A DNA stretch of 64,000 bases, from assembly GCA_000151295.1 (NCBI GenBank), contig GG745343.1:503885-567884 (forward strand), given 5' to 3'. This DNA comes from Allomyces macrogynus ATCC 38327. Lineage: Eukaryota; Blastocladiomycota; Blastocladiomycetes; Blastocladiales; Blastocladiaceae. Each line of letters starts with the position of its first letter. Within the stretch, counting starts at the first letter, position 1. The notes beneath the pieces were generated by a model that made no database searches, had not been told where the DNA came from, and saw only the letters and a program-made list of their open reading frames with translations. A program made the position numbers and the translations under genes. Positions 9,841 through 21,917 of the stretch are shown one piece after another.

Positions 9841-11059
9841 ATGGATATCACGGAGCAGCTCGAGCAGGCCAAGGCCCAATTGTGAGTTTCGGCCACCCCA
9901 CCTCATCGAACGCGGCCGGGACCAGATCGCCGTACTGCCACGTTCTGCCAAACGAGAACCCCGGACTGACCGCGCCGATTGATTGCTGCGGTTTAGCAAG
10001 CCCGTCACGGTGGACCGCCTGATCCCCGTCGACCTGGACCTGGGCCACCTGGCCGTATTCGACAAGAACCCACTCGACACGAAGCAAAAGTCGGTCAAGT
10101 ACGGCTCTTGTTTGGCCCCATTTCGTGACCCCTGGTCTTGCGAATTGACGCTGCGGCCGGTGGATAGGGACCTCGAGGACTACCTGCACTCGCTCGCGCG
10201 CGACTCGGCGCAGCTGCTCTACAATGCCGTGTTTTCGCTCGAGACGACGGCCAACGAAGACGGCGTGTTTGTCGATTTGCCTGCACCAGTCACGGTCCTG
10301 CCGCGCGAAAAGCCGCTGCCCAAGGACAAGCCCATGACCAAGTGGGAGAAGTTTGCCAAGGAGAAGAACATTCAGAACCGGAAAAAGTCGCGCATGGTGT
10401 TTGACGAGGCGACGGGCGAGTACCGCCCGCGGTGGGGTTATGGCAGTGCCGCCAACGACCCGCTCAATGATTGGCTTATCCCGGTGCCCTCCAACGCTGG
10501 TGCGTGTTGGCAGCGACACATTCGACGATGACTTTGTCGCTCACCTTTTTTGTGTTTTTCAACAGACCCGTACGAGGACATGTACGCCAAGAAGCGCGAG
10601 GAGAAGAAGGAGCGCGTCGACAAGAACCGCAAGCAGCAGCTGCGCAACCAGGGCGAGGCCGCGGCGATTGAGCGCGGTGTCGACCCGCGTGCCGCGCGCA
10701 AGGCCGAGCTCGAGGCCAAGTTGCGCGCGTCCAAGAAGGCGACGGCATCCGCGGGCGTATTTGACCGGAAACTCGACGGCGACGTCAAGCCCAAGGGCGT
10801 CAAGCGCCAGTTTGCGCCAACGGTCGGCGACACGTCGGCCGAGCGCGAGTCGGAGAAAGCCATGGCCGCACGCGTGTTGAAAAAGCAGGCAGCGACCATG
10901 GGCGACGTGAACACCAAGAAGGCGACGCATCTCATGCAGCAGCTTGAGGAGCGCAAGAACCGCGCCATGAACAGCCGCGACGGGAAGAAGGGTGCCAAGC
11001 GCGGCGCAAGCTCGTCGGGCCGGGGAGACAAGGGCGCCAAGAAGCGCAAGATGAAGTGA
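9841..11059 (+). CDS. RRS1: Ribosome biogenesis regulatory protein RRS1
   Basis: Four exons (9841..9881, 9997..10098, 10168..10499, 10566..11059) give 322 residues. RRS1 acts in the nucleolus, bringing the 5S RNP (with RPF2) into pre-60S ribosomal particles. Recognised blocks are VDLDLGHLAVFDKNPL near the N-terminus, DLEDYLHSLARDSAQLLYNA, the hallmark LPREKPLPKDKPMTKWEKFA, and RPRWGYGSAANDPLNDWLIP. The second half is a highly charged Lys/Arg tail (KKREEKKERVDKNRKQQ), as in the family. Intron 2 (10099-10167, 69 nt) is a multiple of three without a stop; it was placed from the gtacgg donor and because excision restores the family spacing. The start is fixed by the CACC-ATG and the short MDITEQLEQAKAQ helix typical of fungal RRS1. 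Confidence 0.93.
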
Positions 11060-11500
11060 AGCGGCGGCGGGGATGAGTGCTGACGGTGGGCGTGTTTCAT
11101 TTCTTTACCTGGGTGCGGACCCGGCCGCTGCAGTCCTGATCTGCTTCTTCGTTTCGGTCCGGGGTTGATAAATTGTACAAAGCCTTTGCGATCTTACCAT
11201 CGTTGTCGAGCACACTGGATAGTTGATGCGAGTTGATGTACGCCGAGGACAGATCGACAGAAACGTGTATGCTGACAACCAACGCACATCACCAGCTCGC
11301 TCCACAGCACACCGCAACTTGCAGCAATACCGCGTTCAATACCGACCGATACTTGATTGAACCAACCCAGCAACCACACTACGCACCGACGCTCGCCGAC
11401 GCTGTTCCAGCCGCGATCACTGCTCCAGCAACCATCACGACCATCAAGACCGTCACGACCGTCACGACTTGCGACCAACAACCCACAATTCGACGGCACC
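11060..11500. other. Intergenic with 9-bp tandem repeat
   Basis: No gene is seen. At 11432-11467 four near-perfect 9-base units (ccatcacga / ccatcaaga / ccgtcacga / ccgtcacga) lie just before the next ATG, in an A/C-rich leader typical of this genome. Confidence 0.4.
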
Positions 11501-13380
11501 ATGGACATTGGCCTGCGCGATCAGCTCGAGCGCGTCACGCGCGAGTCGCGCGCGCTCAAGCAGAAAGCCGACTTGCTTGAGAAGGAGAACGTGGCCCTGA
11601 AAAAGTCGATTTACGACCTGTCCATCAAGTACAACCGGCTCGCGTACAAGTACCAGGCGAACCCGTACCCGCTCGATTTTGGCGCGATCGGCGAGGGTCT
11701 ACCAGCGAGCGCCGCTGGCGGTGCGTCGGCACCAGGCACCAACACGTCAAGTGCAGGACCGTCGGTGGGGACACCGTCGGGCGGGTTTGCCGACCCGACG
11801 ACGCTGTTGGAGGGGATGACACCAAGTACGTCGACGACCAGCTTGGACTCGTCAATGTGGGTGGAGAGCTGATGGGAAATGCGTCGGATAGGCCGCGACA
11901 AGCCCAAGGACGGCAAGTACTTCACGCTCAAGACCGACCTCAAAGTACGCGCGCGCTCTTATTGCCTCTCCGTGATCCCCACCTTGCATCGTCCCCTAAC
12001 CGCTCTTACTTTGGACATGCAGGGTCACGGTGGCGCCGTCTACACGGTTCAATTCTCGCCCTGTGGTCGGTTCCTCGCTTCGGGTTCGTTTGACAAGACG
12101 GTTCGCATCTGGGACGCGACGTCGGTTCCAAAAGAAGTGCGTGGCGCGCTTGCCAGTCATCCCTCCCGCCAATCAAGCAGTTAACTTGACGATCCCCCAG
12201 ATCCACGTCCTGAAACGGCACACGGTCAACGTCTCGGACCTGTGCTGGTCCGACATGTCCAAGGAGCTTGTGTCGGCCGCCTACGACCAGACGTGCAAGA
12301 CGTGGGACACGGAAACGGGCAAGCTCACGGGCAGCTACGAGTGCGAAGGGTTCGTGCAGTGCGTGCAGTTCAACCCGGCCAACAACGACATATTTGTGCA
12401 CGGTTCGACGCGCAAGGTGCTTGGTGTCGTTGACCGGCGGCAACCGCCACCGGCCACGAGCGACGCATTTGATCCCGATGCCGCGATCAGTGGCGGCAGC
12501 GGCGGCGCCATGACGATTCGAACCGACGCTATGATCAACTCAGTTTACGTCTACCGCGACGGTACGCTGGTCTTGTCGGGAGATTCGGCGGGCCAGCTGA
12601 AGTTGTGGGACCTGCGCACGGGCCAGTGCCTCGAGACGGTTCTCAACGAGCCGTCGCGCAAGCCCATCAGTCACTTGGCCGTGAGCAAGATGGAAGACGA
12701 CGACGAGCCGCGGTACATGGGCGTCAACTCGTACGATAACGGTACGTTTCAGCTCGCGTGTGGACGTGAAGAGCACATGCTGACCACTGTGTACCCCCAC
12801 CGACCATCAGTGATTCGCGTCTACGATCGCGGTTACGCGCCACCACGCTCGCAGACGCGCCTTCTTCACTCGCTCAAGGGGCACAAGAACAAGAACTGGC
12901 CCATCAAGAGCGCGTTCTACAATGGCGGCGACTGTACGTCGATTCGGCTCCCTTCGATCTCGCACTCCTGATTGATTCTCATCCGCTTGCGCCATTCTTT
13001 CAGTCTCCATGCCCAGCTACCCGAGGAGCAGTACGCCGGGCGACGGGCTCGACGCGAGCGGGGACAAGGAAAAGACCAAGCAGTCGGAGCCCGCCATGCT
13101 GCTTGCGACGGGTTCGGCCGACCCATTTGCGTATCTCTATGCGGTCGGCCAGTCCGAGGTACGGCGGGTTCTCTTTGCCGCTGATAATATGCGCATCAAC
13201 TGACGCATCTCCACCGGATAGGGGTGCTCGGAAATGGTCCAGCGGCTCGAGGGCCATGCCGACCGCGTCTACTCGGTCGCATTCCACCCATCCGAACCGA
13301 TCCTGGCCACGTGCTCGGCCGACTTCACGGTCAAGGTGTGGTCGTCAACGTCGCGAGGACGACGCGCGTTCACGCTCTAA
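11501..13380 (+). CDS. WD40-repeat protein with N-terminal coiled coil
   Basis: Seven exons (11501..11825, 11892..11944, 12023..12136, 12201..12741, 12811..12933, 13004..13158, 13222..13380) give 489 residues. Residues 1-45 form a heptad-rich helix (QLERVTRESRALKQKADLLEK), followed by a Gly/Ser linker and a WD40 propeller. Blades seen include VQFSPCGRFLASGSFDKTVRIWD, a second with VSAAYDQTCKTWD, a third with LSGDSAGQLKLWDLRTG, and a last with CSADFTVKVWS (each quoted only in part). A conserved block GHKNKNWPIKSAFYNG precedes the penultimate blade. The same coil-plus-propeller layout exists in uncharacterised eukaryotic proteins; I cannot name the family, and ATG16-like is only a superficial resemblance. 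Introns 1 and 6 were set by frame: reading through exon 1 would meet a TGA at 11870. Likely a scaffold, partner unknown. Confidence 0.8.
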
Positions 13381-13718
13381 GGTCGCGTGTTTTTGATGTC
13401 GTTTATATATCGAACTATTTTGTTCCATGTCTTCTGGCTCGCGGCAAGCCCGGACCTTGGGCCAGATCGCAAAGCGGACATTGAAGGGCGCTACGAACGA
13501 GGCCAGTTCATGCTTCATCTTTCAGCGCCCACCAGTGCCGAGCAATGAGACGCACCGAGATGTGAAGAACTGTGCTGGCAAGTGACCCGAAGTGACAAAC
13601 ATGAACTGAACAGTGCCGGGCTCATCATGACCACCGCCGGCAATCACCGTCCGCACAACGAAAACGCGCGCATCCTCCTCCTAAACCACGACCCGAAAAG
13701 CTCGGCAAGCACGCAGCG
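13381..13718. other. Intergenic, no gene seen
   Basis: Short gap between the WD40 gene and the oxygenase relic. Soon after the WD40 stop there is a TA-rich tatatatcg-like stretch (about 13404) that may belong to its 3' end. Nothing else stands out. Confidence 0.35.
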
Positions 13719-14876
13719 ATGGACAACCACCCAACGGATTCCGCCGCGTGCACAGACCCCGATGCTGTTATGCACCCCGCCATCACGACGGAAACCCGGC
13801 AGCTGTTCACGCCCATCACCGGCCGCATTGTCGCCGAACCAGCACCAGCCCTGCACACGGTCGCCACAACGCTTGCCTGCGTCGCGTTCGACCACGAACG
13901 CGAGAACACGTTTGCCGGGCTCGCGCGCTCGCTGCCAGCACAGCCCGGACTTGTCATCGAAGGCATTGGCCATATCGCGGTCCTGATTTTTTACGCTGCG
14001 CTGGCCGATCGGGTCCAGGCTGTTGCACGCGAGCCGCTATCGACGATGGAATCCATGGACCCGGCCGTGCGCAAGTCGTGGCAGATCGAGCCAGAAAGAC
14101 CCCGCTGACGCACCGCTGGACTTGACGCGCTCATGGCCAAGATCGCAGCCAATCTCGGATGCGAAGGCATGCCGCTCACGATGCATCTCATAAAATATGC
14201 TCTGCACGAGCCAGCCGACCGAGCTGTGCGGTGTCGAGTGTCGGAAAAGCATGACCACGCGTTTGCCAAAGTGGATCTGCAGCTGCCGTTGGTTTACGAG
14301 GGCGGAGAACTCGTCGTATCTCGCGGTTTGGAGAGCACAGACGATGGGAACGTGATCTTGGGTGTCGTCGCTGCGTTCTGCGCCGAAGAGGACGCGTTCA
14401 CCGTCGATCCGGTTCGCAATGCTCAGGAGTTGGCCGAACGCGTGCAACGCCAGCTTAAGAATGCGCATGCCCTGGTCGAGCCCTCCATGGAGTCGGTTCC
14501 CGCCAAGTCGCCCACCGCGATTGCGGTCCTCTCCGTCGCGTGCATCGCGTATGCCGATTGCGCGGCAATGCCGGCGCCCGAAATGGACTCGCTGGACTCG
14601 CGCCAAATTTCCGGGAAGAAGATGCGCAAGTATGTGGAGTTTTGTTGGGAGGAGGTCGCGGTTAGGTTGGAGGTGGGCGTGACGCACACGCACGCGGGCG
14701 CGGCTGGGACGTCCGCTGCGCACGGTAGGTGGGGAAGGGGCGTGGGACGGGTCCGTGGTCCATCATGGTCGGCAGGAGCAAATAATGAGGAGATGGTGGG
14801 TCGTGTGTCTGGTGGTTGTGCTGTTTCTCACTTCAATGTCCATGATGGAATACGCGCTACTAAACACAGCGGCTGA
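13719..14876 (+). pseudogene. Relic of a 2OG-Fe(II) oxygenase-like protein, in-frame stop
   Basis: Two ORFs in the same frame (13719-14108 and 14133-14876) are separated only by a TGA at 14106-14108; no splice sites around it would remove it. Downstream the frame reads MAKIAANLGCEGMPLTMHLI, then SEKHDHAFAKVDLQLP and VYEGGELVVSRG. This resembles a family of prolyl-4-hydroxylase-like proteins in which a KxLxYExG block is followed by an HxDTEK iron-binding motif, LPSxHxGGxLVV and so on. Here the HxD pair reads CRVSEK, so the first metal ligands are missing although the EGGELVV strand is kept. The stop and the lost ligands together suggest a decaying paralog. The last 80 codons are unlike protein, so the original 3' end is unclear. 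Family call is moderate, from pattern memory only. Confidence 0.5.
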
Positions 14877-15780
14877 ATTACATTCTTCTCCACTTTGAGA
14901 TCGGTCTTGCGCTTGCAAGCTGACGCGCTTAGTTGTCGACCAGGTTTCCGACTAGCATAACGTTAACGGATTGACGGCAGATGATATGCATTAGGACTTG
15001 CACATGGAATCTGCCAAGCGCGCAATCAAGAGTCGAGCTTGGTGCACACTTTGCTGGACCCTCGACGCTCTGGAAAGCTGATCAAGGCATTATGGTCATG
15101 CCTAAGAAGGTGCAGATGGCACCACCCATGGGACACACTCTTGTGGTGCCAGGATCAGATCCGGATCATGGCATCAGCATGAGGACATGACGAAGACCTC
15201 ATTCTCGACCGTCTTGATCTTTGCAGCGGCGTATTTTCGTTCGCCTTTTCCTGCTTGGTGCTTATCATGGCGGCACCGTGTGCACTCTGGACAAAGCAAC
15301 AGGGCCATGTTGGAGAAAACCATCGGTCGAAACATTCCGTCTCCTCATCTCTCCCTGACACTCGATCGCCTGTCCTTGCTGCCAAGCATCGACAACGAAT
15401 CCAACAACACAGGCTCGAATTGAGACCGGCCACACATATTTTCCCTCACCAGCTCGTCAAACCTGAACAATCAGTTCATTTCCTAATCCATTTTGGGTGA
15501 GACTGCACCGGAACAGAGCGACAAGCGACCAACCATCACAACATCACACAAGGAGACAGACGGTGCGACGTTCATGTTTACTTTCAGCTGGGCAGATTTA
15601 CACATTTCGATTTCAATCGTTCGACTCTTTCACATACTACGGCAGTGCCAGCACGTCACGAAACAACGACGACGGCGAGGAGGAGGATGCAAGCGACGCA
15701 AAAGGGGTGGAGAAGACACGGACGAGCAAAAACGACTCCCCTCACACTCAAATCAAGAGTACGACGTGGTACGAGTCCGT
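14877..15780. other. Intergenic, no gene seen
   Basis: 0.9 kb of lower-GC sequence between the oxygenase relic and the 3' end of the peroxidase gene. Short ORFs on both strands overlap and show no domain. A purine-rich stretch (about 15660-15760) lies just past the peroxidase stop. Confidence 0.4.
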
Positions 15781-17192
15781 TTACTCGAGAACAATATCCG
15801 GCGCCTCCGCCGGGAACTGCACGCCGAGCTCGATCAGCTTCTTGAACGCTGACGAGAAGGCGTCGAACCAGACCTGCTCGTCGTTGGCAAACTCCTTGAC
15901 GTACTGCTTGAACGTGCGGTCCCAAAGCATTTCCATGTCGGTCTACGCAAAGTGAGCGAGCAGCGTGTCAGTCTCGATCTCCACGGACCGCGAGAAACGG
16001 AAGGGAGACGAACCGGCAGCATCATAATATCACCAGTGCCCTTGCGGTTTGAATATTGCATAGGTCCGTCCCAGTTCTTTTCCTTCTTCCAGTACTCGGA
16101 GGCTAGGAGCGTGTAGTAGGCATTCGTGAACGTGGTCGGGTTGTAGGTCCACGGCAGGTGGTACCCGGACCGGTCCGGGTGGCAGCGGCCGAGCACGTGC
16201 GCGCCCATGAGCGCGACAATCTCGCGGTCGTCGAAGCCCATACGATTGAACACTTCTCGCACATGCTTGCGGTCCTTGGACGCGTCGGGCAAGCGGCCCT
16301 GCGGCGGGCACGATTCGGCCGAGACGGCGTCGGTGCGGCCAGCCCTGGTGAGATAGGCGGAGCACGGGTCAGCGTTTCGATCGAAAAGACACGGAAAAGG
16401 GGCACGAAACGGAGACGACGCACTTCCATGGGATGGACGGACCACCCATCTCCTTGATGGCGACAACACCGGCAAGCGTCCACAGGTCGGCGTACGAGAT
16501 CTGCGGGTACTTGGCCTTGATCGGCTCGAGACGGTTGCGCGCGACATCGAGACCGGCGTTGGCACCGTCACCGGCCTCGGCTAATGGGGTAAAGCATGAG
16601 CAAGGTCAGTATTCCCATCCAGCGCGACCCAAAATCGACAGAGAACAATGATACGCACGGCCAAAGCGCATCGTCGCGCCGTTCGAGCCACCGGTGCCGT
16701 CGGCCTTGTTGTAGGTGCCCGACGCGTGCCACGCGAGACGCACAAACACGGGGCCGTACGAGCCGTCATCGTAGTCGACGTCGTCGAGCAGCTCGGCAAT
16801 ATCAGCCGCGACTAGACAGCAAACGAGTCGTTCACGCGATCTGTCAGCCTCTGCCTTGCAACGCGTTGATGATCCACGCACAACGAACCCTTGCGGTAAT
16901 CGAGCGGCTCGGGCTCCTTGGGGGCCTCCTCCTCGGCGGCGGCGGCAGCCTTGTCGGCCTTGGCCTGCTCAGCCGACTGCTTGATGGCCGGGTAGGATTG
17001 CACGCCGTAGTAGTAGGCGCCCGCCGATGCGGCAATGAGCGCGATCGCGATCGGGACCTTGGACGAGCCGCCCGATGGAGCCGCCGTCGAGAGGGCCGCA
17101 CGGCGGAGCGCAGCAGCGCGAATGGCGTTGGTGGTGGCCGGGCGCGGGGTCGCCGTGCGCGTAGCAGCGCGGGCAAAGGCGCGAACGAACAT
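15781..17192 (-). CDS. CCP1: Cytochrome c peroxidase, mitochondrial
   Basis: Five exons, complement(15781..15942, 16014..16344, 16424..16580, 16659..16811, 16889..17192), give 368 residues. The enzyme reduces H2O2 with electrons from cytochrome c in the mitochondrial intermembrane space. The N-terminus is an Arg/Ala-rich presequence ([15 protein letters not shown]), then a hydrophobic segment at about 46-65 ([18 protein letters not shown]) that would serve as an inner-membrane sorting signal, as in yeast Ccp1. Catalytic residues line up: distal R126, W129 and H130 (VRLAWH); proximal H254 in [13 protein letters not shown]270 (LPW), equivalent to the radical Trp191 of yeast; and D317 in LPTDMEM. 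The retained Trp and the TFTN/KEYAND-like blocks favour cytochrome c peroxidase over plant-type ascorbate peroxidase. All four introns are 70-79 nt. The upstream RhoGAP gene is divergent. Confidence 0.94.
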
Positions 17193-18535
17193 GGTCGGGT
17201 TCAGTTGCAGCGTGCTGGTTCAAGCTGGGTGCGGGTGCGGGTGCTGGCGAGGAGAGAGAAGGCGCTGCAACAGCGGTACTCTGGTATCTTGCAGCGTGCC
17301 GGGCCTGGACTTCAAGAGCGGCGGCGCCGCGGCAACGGGTCGGCAAACGACGGCGAAGTGGTGGTTGCTCGACGTGTGCGACGCGTTTTTCTCGGTCTGA
17401 ACACACAGCCGCGTGTGCCGATCCGAAGTGTGGCGCACGTGTTGCAGGCGTCATGTCCATCTGTCTCTGACCAAGTCTGACAAACTGCGCTCTCCTGGGG
17501 TGCCCACCAAAACCACCTGCGCTGCAGAGCCCAGGAATGGTGCGTGACCGCGTCTGGACGCTTCTGCTCTCCCTTTTTGCAGCGCCAGGCTCGTGAGAAA
17601 TCTCCGGTCGTTGCGGGCCTGCAACAGGACGCGCGGCCGCAGCTGGGCATTTGTGGGCCGACATTTGACGTGCTGATTGCGACACTGATGGAGGACTCAT
17701 GGCCTGCAGCTGGCCCCACCGGCGCACCCAATATCAGCACGGCGACCATATTTTGGCGCCGTACCTTAACACAATATACCTCGTTGAACCGCATATCTTC
17801 CCGCCGGCCAACAGCAAGAAGTCTGTGGAGAGAGTCCGTACACGACGCGTGCATGCCGCCACCGCCGGTGGGTCGCACCGCTGAGTTGGTTGGCGTTCGA
17901 ACGATAAAGCAGCAACAAACGACACACGTCGCACAGCACATGGCTCCACATCGGCACGCAGTTTCCAGCGCGCCGGCGCGGTCACGCCAGGCACGCCGGA
18001 GCAGCCTGCCGATGTGGTCCCGTTGGGCGAAATTGTCTCGCAGCGACGACTTCAGTGTCTCGCACTCCGTGCACCACGTCGGTCGGTTGCTTAGCCACCT
18101 GGGCGACGCCCGCGCACCACCCGTGCGCGTCGTTACGACGCCAGCGCCGGCAGATGACAAGCCGCACACGCCTGTGGCCCCGCAAGCAAAGAACAATGCT
18201 GAGCCAGAGCCTGCGCGCGTCGAGTTGGCAGGGCTACGACACGTCGTCGTTCGGGTCCTCCCTCCCGCCCTCGTCGCCTCTCCCCTCTTTCGCGCGTCCA
18301 ACACGAACCAAGCCGGCATCTTTCAGTGCGAGCTGCGAGTGTACCTCGTCCAGCTTCGAGCGCCGGTAGCAGCGGCGGCGACAACGACGACGACGAGCAC
18401 ACTCGGGAGCCCACGGTGACCAGCACAACGACCCCAACATCTTCCGCGTTCGGCGACGAGCGAGCCTGCTGCTTTTCTGGCCAACCAGTCTGTCGGCAAC
18501 ATCATTGAGCGCCAGCACTCCTTCTTGCACCCGCC
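17193..18535. other. Divergent promoter region, no gene supported
   Basis: 1.34 kb between the divergent peroxidase and RhoGAP genes. Overlapping ORFs exist on both strands (335 codons minus, 291 codons plus), but neither has a domain or a convincing composition. The last 200 bases carry cgacgacgacga-like simple sequence. I see no RNA gene. Confidence 0.4.
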
Positions 18536-21500
18536 ATGACCATCCAGCTCGACAACCTGGGTCCGGACGAGCTCCGCAAGATGACTGACCATCTTTGGCG
18601 ATTGGTAACGCATCTGCCTGCTTTGGAGACCATTTGCGGAGCGGCAATGAAGAATGGGTGAAGACTGACAAGCGCTGGTCTTGCTCTCGTCGTCCATTCC
18701 AGGTCGACCGTCAGCGGCACATTATTTTCCAGCTCCGGGAAGAGATTGTGCGGTTGCAGGCCGCCAACGAGCAGGTACCAGATGCGGCGCCTGCTGCCAG
18801 TGGCGACGCCATAGAGCCCGAACATGAAGTCGACGAAGCCAGCCCGCAGCACATGGCGCCGCTTGGTGGGCCAGTTCTGCCGCCACGGACCACGTCCACG
18901 GCCACGACGCCGCTGACGGCGCCGACCTTGCCTTCGCGACAAATGACCGTGGAGCGGTCTCCCGTGGACCGTGCTTTGCCGCCCGTGCAGCGGTCTCCTA
19001 TGCCGTCGCCATTGTTGGGCCCTGCCGTTGTGCCTGCCGCGCCAGTCCTCGCCAACTCGCTCCCGCGCGCCTCGCTCAACATTCCTGCGCCGAGCTCGTC
19101 CGCCGCAGCTGCCATTGCACCCGTGCAAACGACGCCGCCGACCGTGACGCAGCTCGCGCACCTGCGGACCTCACTGCACAAGCTGATGGTGCCTGTGCTC
19201 GGCACGTTCCTGCGCGCGCCAAAACCGCGCGCCAAGGACGTTCTGCACCTGGTTGTCTCTGTGCGCATCTCGGATGCGGTCCCGCCCACGCCCTCGGCGC
19301 CGTTCACGCAGCTCTGGTGTGTCGCCAAGACGCATGCAGACTTGACGGCGTTCGAGACGAAAATCAAGGCCGCGGCCAAGTCGGGCCAGTACAAGGACCT
19401 GGCCGCCGTGCGGTTACCCGACAAGAACGGATTTGCTGTAGGACGAAATGGCACTGTGGACCCGACTGTTGTAGCCACGACGGTCACGTCGACCGAACAG
19501 TTCCTCGCCCAAGTCGCAGCGGCCGTCGTTGAGTACCCGTTTGGGCCGCTCACGCAGCAGCTCGTCGACTTTGTCGCGACCGACTTGAACGACCCGGCCA
19601 CGTCTCTCGCGCCCGCGCAGGACGAGTCGCAGGTGCCGGGTTCGGGCCTGCTCGCGCCCGTTGCCGACGCGACAGCCACGTCCACAGCACCGTCCCCCGT
19701 GCAGTCGCCGACGACGCTGCCAGTGCACCACGAGTCGGGCATTTCGCGCCTCTTCAAAAAGGCGACGCATTACCCGCTCTCGCGGCACGCCATGGCGCGC
19801 AACGCCGCGACGGCCCCGAACCCGCGCGGCAACTCGACCGACTCGCGTGCGCGCGCCCAGCCCGTCTTCGGTGTCCCGCTCGACCGCGCGATTGCTGCGG
19901 GCCGCGTCAAGGACGGGTACGAGATGCCCGCGGTCGTCTACCGTTGCATCGAGTTTCTCGACGCGCACGACGCGCGCAACGAAGAGGGCATCTACCGTCT
20001 GTCCGGGTCGTCGGCGACGATTCGCGCGCTCAAGGACCGGTTCAATGCCGAGGGCGACGTGGACCTGATGAGCGAGGACGATTTGGACGTACATGCTGTC
20101 TCGGGTCTGCTCAAGCTGTGGTTCCGCGAGTTGCCCGAATCGATCTTGTCGGAGCAGTACCACCCGCTGTTTGCCGCGCTGCAGGATACGGCCGACGTGA
20201 ATGACCGCATTGGCAAATTGGCCGCGCTCATCAACCGGCTGCCGCTGCCGAATTACACGGTGCTGCGCGCGCTGATTGCGCACTTGGCATCGATTGTCGC
20301 GAATGCCGACGTCAACAAGATGACCATTCGCAATATCGGCATCGTGTTTGCGCCGACGCTCGGGATCCCCGCGGGCATCTTTGCGCTCATGATTCTCAAG
20401 TTTGACGAGGCGTTTGATGTCGCTGGTGGGCAGAAGACGCCCGAGGAAGTGTCGCTCCGGTCCGAGGAACAGCAGCCCGCCGCCGCCGCTGCTCTTGCTG
20501 CTCCCGCAGCGGCCGGTGTCTCTCGCAGCGACTCGGCCACGTCGGACGTGGGTCTCGAGGAACCCGATTCTGAGCAGATGCGCAAGGCCGCGCGCCGCCG
20601 TAACCGCACGACCATCATGGGCCCGAGCCGCGGGCAACTGTACGCCAGTTTTGACGGCATGAACGGTGCCGCTGCCGGGTCCGGTTACGGCGAGTCGAGC
20701 GCGAGTCTCCCGACAATGCCCGACCAGCAGCACATCGCGTCGGCGCCCGCGACCATGTCGCACCTCGCCGAGGCCGCGAACGCGTCGCCGCTCCGCATCC
20801 AGACGCTGGGGATCAGCGCGCGCAGCAGCGAAGACTCGCACAGCGGTCACGGCGAGGACGACGTGGCGAGCCAGGATATTGACGATGGAATCGCGTCCGC
20901 CGTCGGGGTGGTCGCGACGCCGACGGTCGCGACCCACGCCGAGTCGTCGCAGTTTGCGACGCAAGGGTCCGAGTCGGCGCCGAGCCCATTGCTCGCAGCA
21001 ACCCACACCATGTTCCCGCGCACGGCCTCGCTCCAGCGCGGCATGCCGCTGAGCCGGACGGCGTCGCTTCCGCGTCATGGCGGGCGGTCGGCCAGCTCGC
21101 GTAACTCGCTCGTATATGCCGAGGCCGCGCCACCCGCCATGCTCGACATTGAGCGCGCCCTGACGCCCGTCGACGTGCACGAACTGGCTGCGATCGAGGA
21201 AGTGTCTGTCGTGGCCTCGTCATCGAACCTGGAAGAATCCGGGTCGGTTCTCGATATCGCCGACGCGCCCATCTCGCCCGAGTACCTTGACTACTACGCG
21301 CCCACCGCCGAAGCCGTCGACTACATGATTTACGCCGAGACGTCGGACCTTGTCCCGCCTGTGTCGGCCGCGCCGACGCGCAGCACGTCGGGCGCAACGA
21401 TTGCAACCGCGCCGGACGCTTCCACGCCGCCTCCCCTTACTTCTGCTGCGGCACCGCCGCGTGGGCAGTCGCGCAGTGTCGCGCGGCACTCGATGATGGC

Positions 21501-21714
21501 GCATTTCGGGCAATTGGCGCTGTCGCCGCCGCAGGAGCCGATGCCAGCAGTGCGGCCACGGCACCAGGTCGAGGCTGACCTCGAACGGCTGCTGGCGAGT
21601 TCGGATCGCGCAGCGCTGTCGAATGCGATTGCAGCCATGGACCCGAGCCAGCGCGCGGCGCTGCAGGCCGTCCTGGATGCACGGACGGCGACGCTGGGAC
21701 GCGGGTCGTCGTGA
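18536..21714 (+). CDS. RhoGAP-domain protein, Bem3-like
   Basis: Two exons (18536..18604, 18703..21714) give 1,026 residues. The short first exon MTIQLDNLGPDELRKMTDHL joins a helix VDRQRHIIFQLREEIVRLQ that looks like a coiled coil. About residues 190-305 resemble a PX-type fold (FTQLWCVAKTHADLTAFETK, as in Bem3's W-x-V-x-K-x-x-x-D pattern); this is a weak call. The RhoGAP domain spans about 412-590: FGVPLDRAI at its start, the arginine finger R455 in EEGIYRLSGSS, SGLLKLWFRELPESIL, and IRNIGIVFAPTLGIP. It should accelerate GTP hydrolysis on Rho/Cdc42-type GTPases and so act in polarity or cytoskeleton control. No PH domain is visible, unlike yeast Bem3. The remaining 430 residues are Ser/Ala-rich and disordered. 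The gene converges on the coiled-coil gene with 203 bp between stops. Confidence 0.85.
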
Positions 21715-21917
21715 TTTGTCGAGAGGTGAGTTGATGGAAAGATGAGGAAAACCGTTCTTGCCATTTTTTGAAATCGTTTTGGTTTTTTGATAACATCGGG
21801 AACCCATTGGGGAATGGGAGTTTACATGATCCGACTTTTGAACAACGCTCTCCGCCTGTTGATCAAACATGAACGCTGCAGTACCGTTGTCCACCAAGTC
21901 TATAATGTTCGTCATCA

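Noticed and set aside
17312..18419. Overlapping long ORFs on both strands between peroxidase and RhoGAP genes
   Set aside because: They overlap each other, carry no recognisable segment, and lie in a divergent promoter.
19414..21180. 588-codon minus-strand ORF opposite the RhoGAP gene
   Set aside because: Shadow reading, Arg-rich, no domain.
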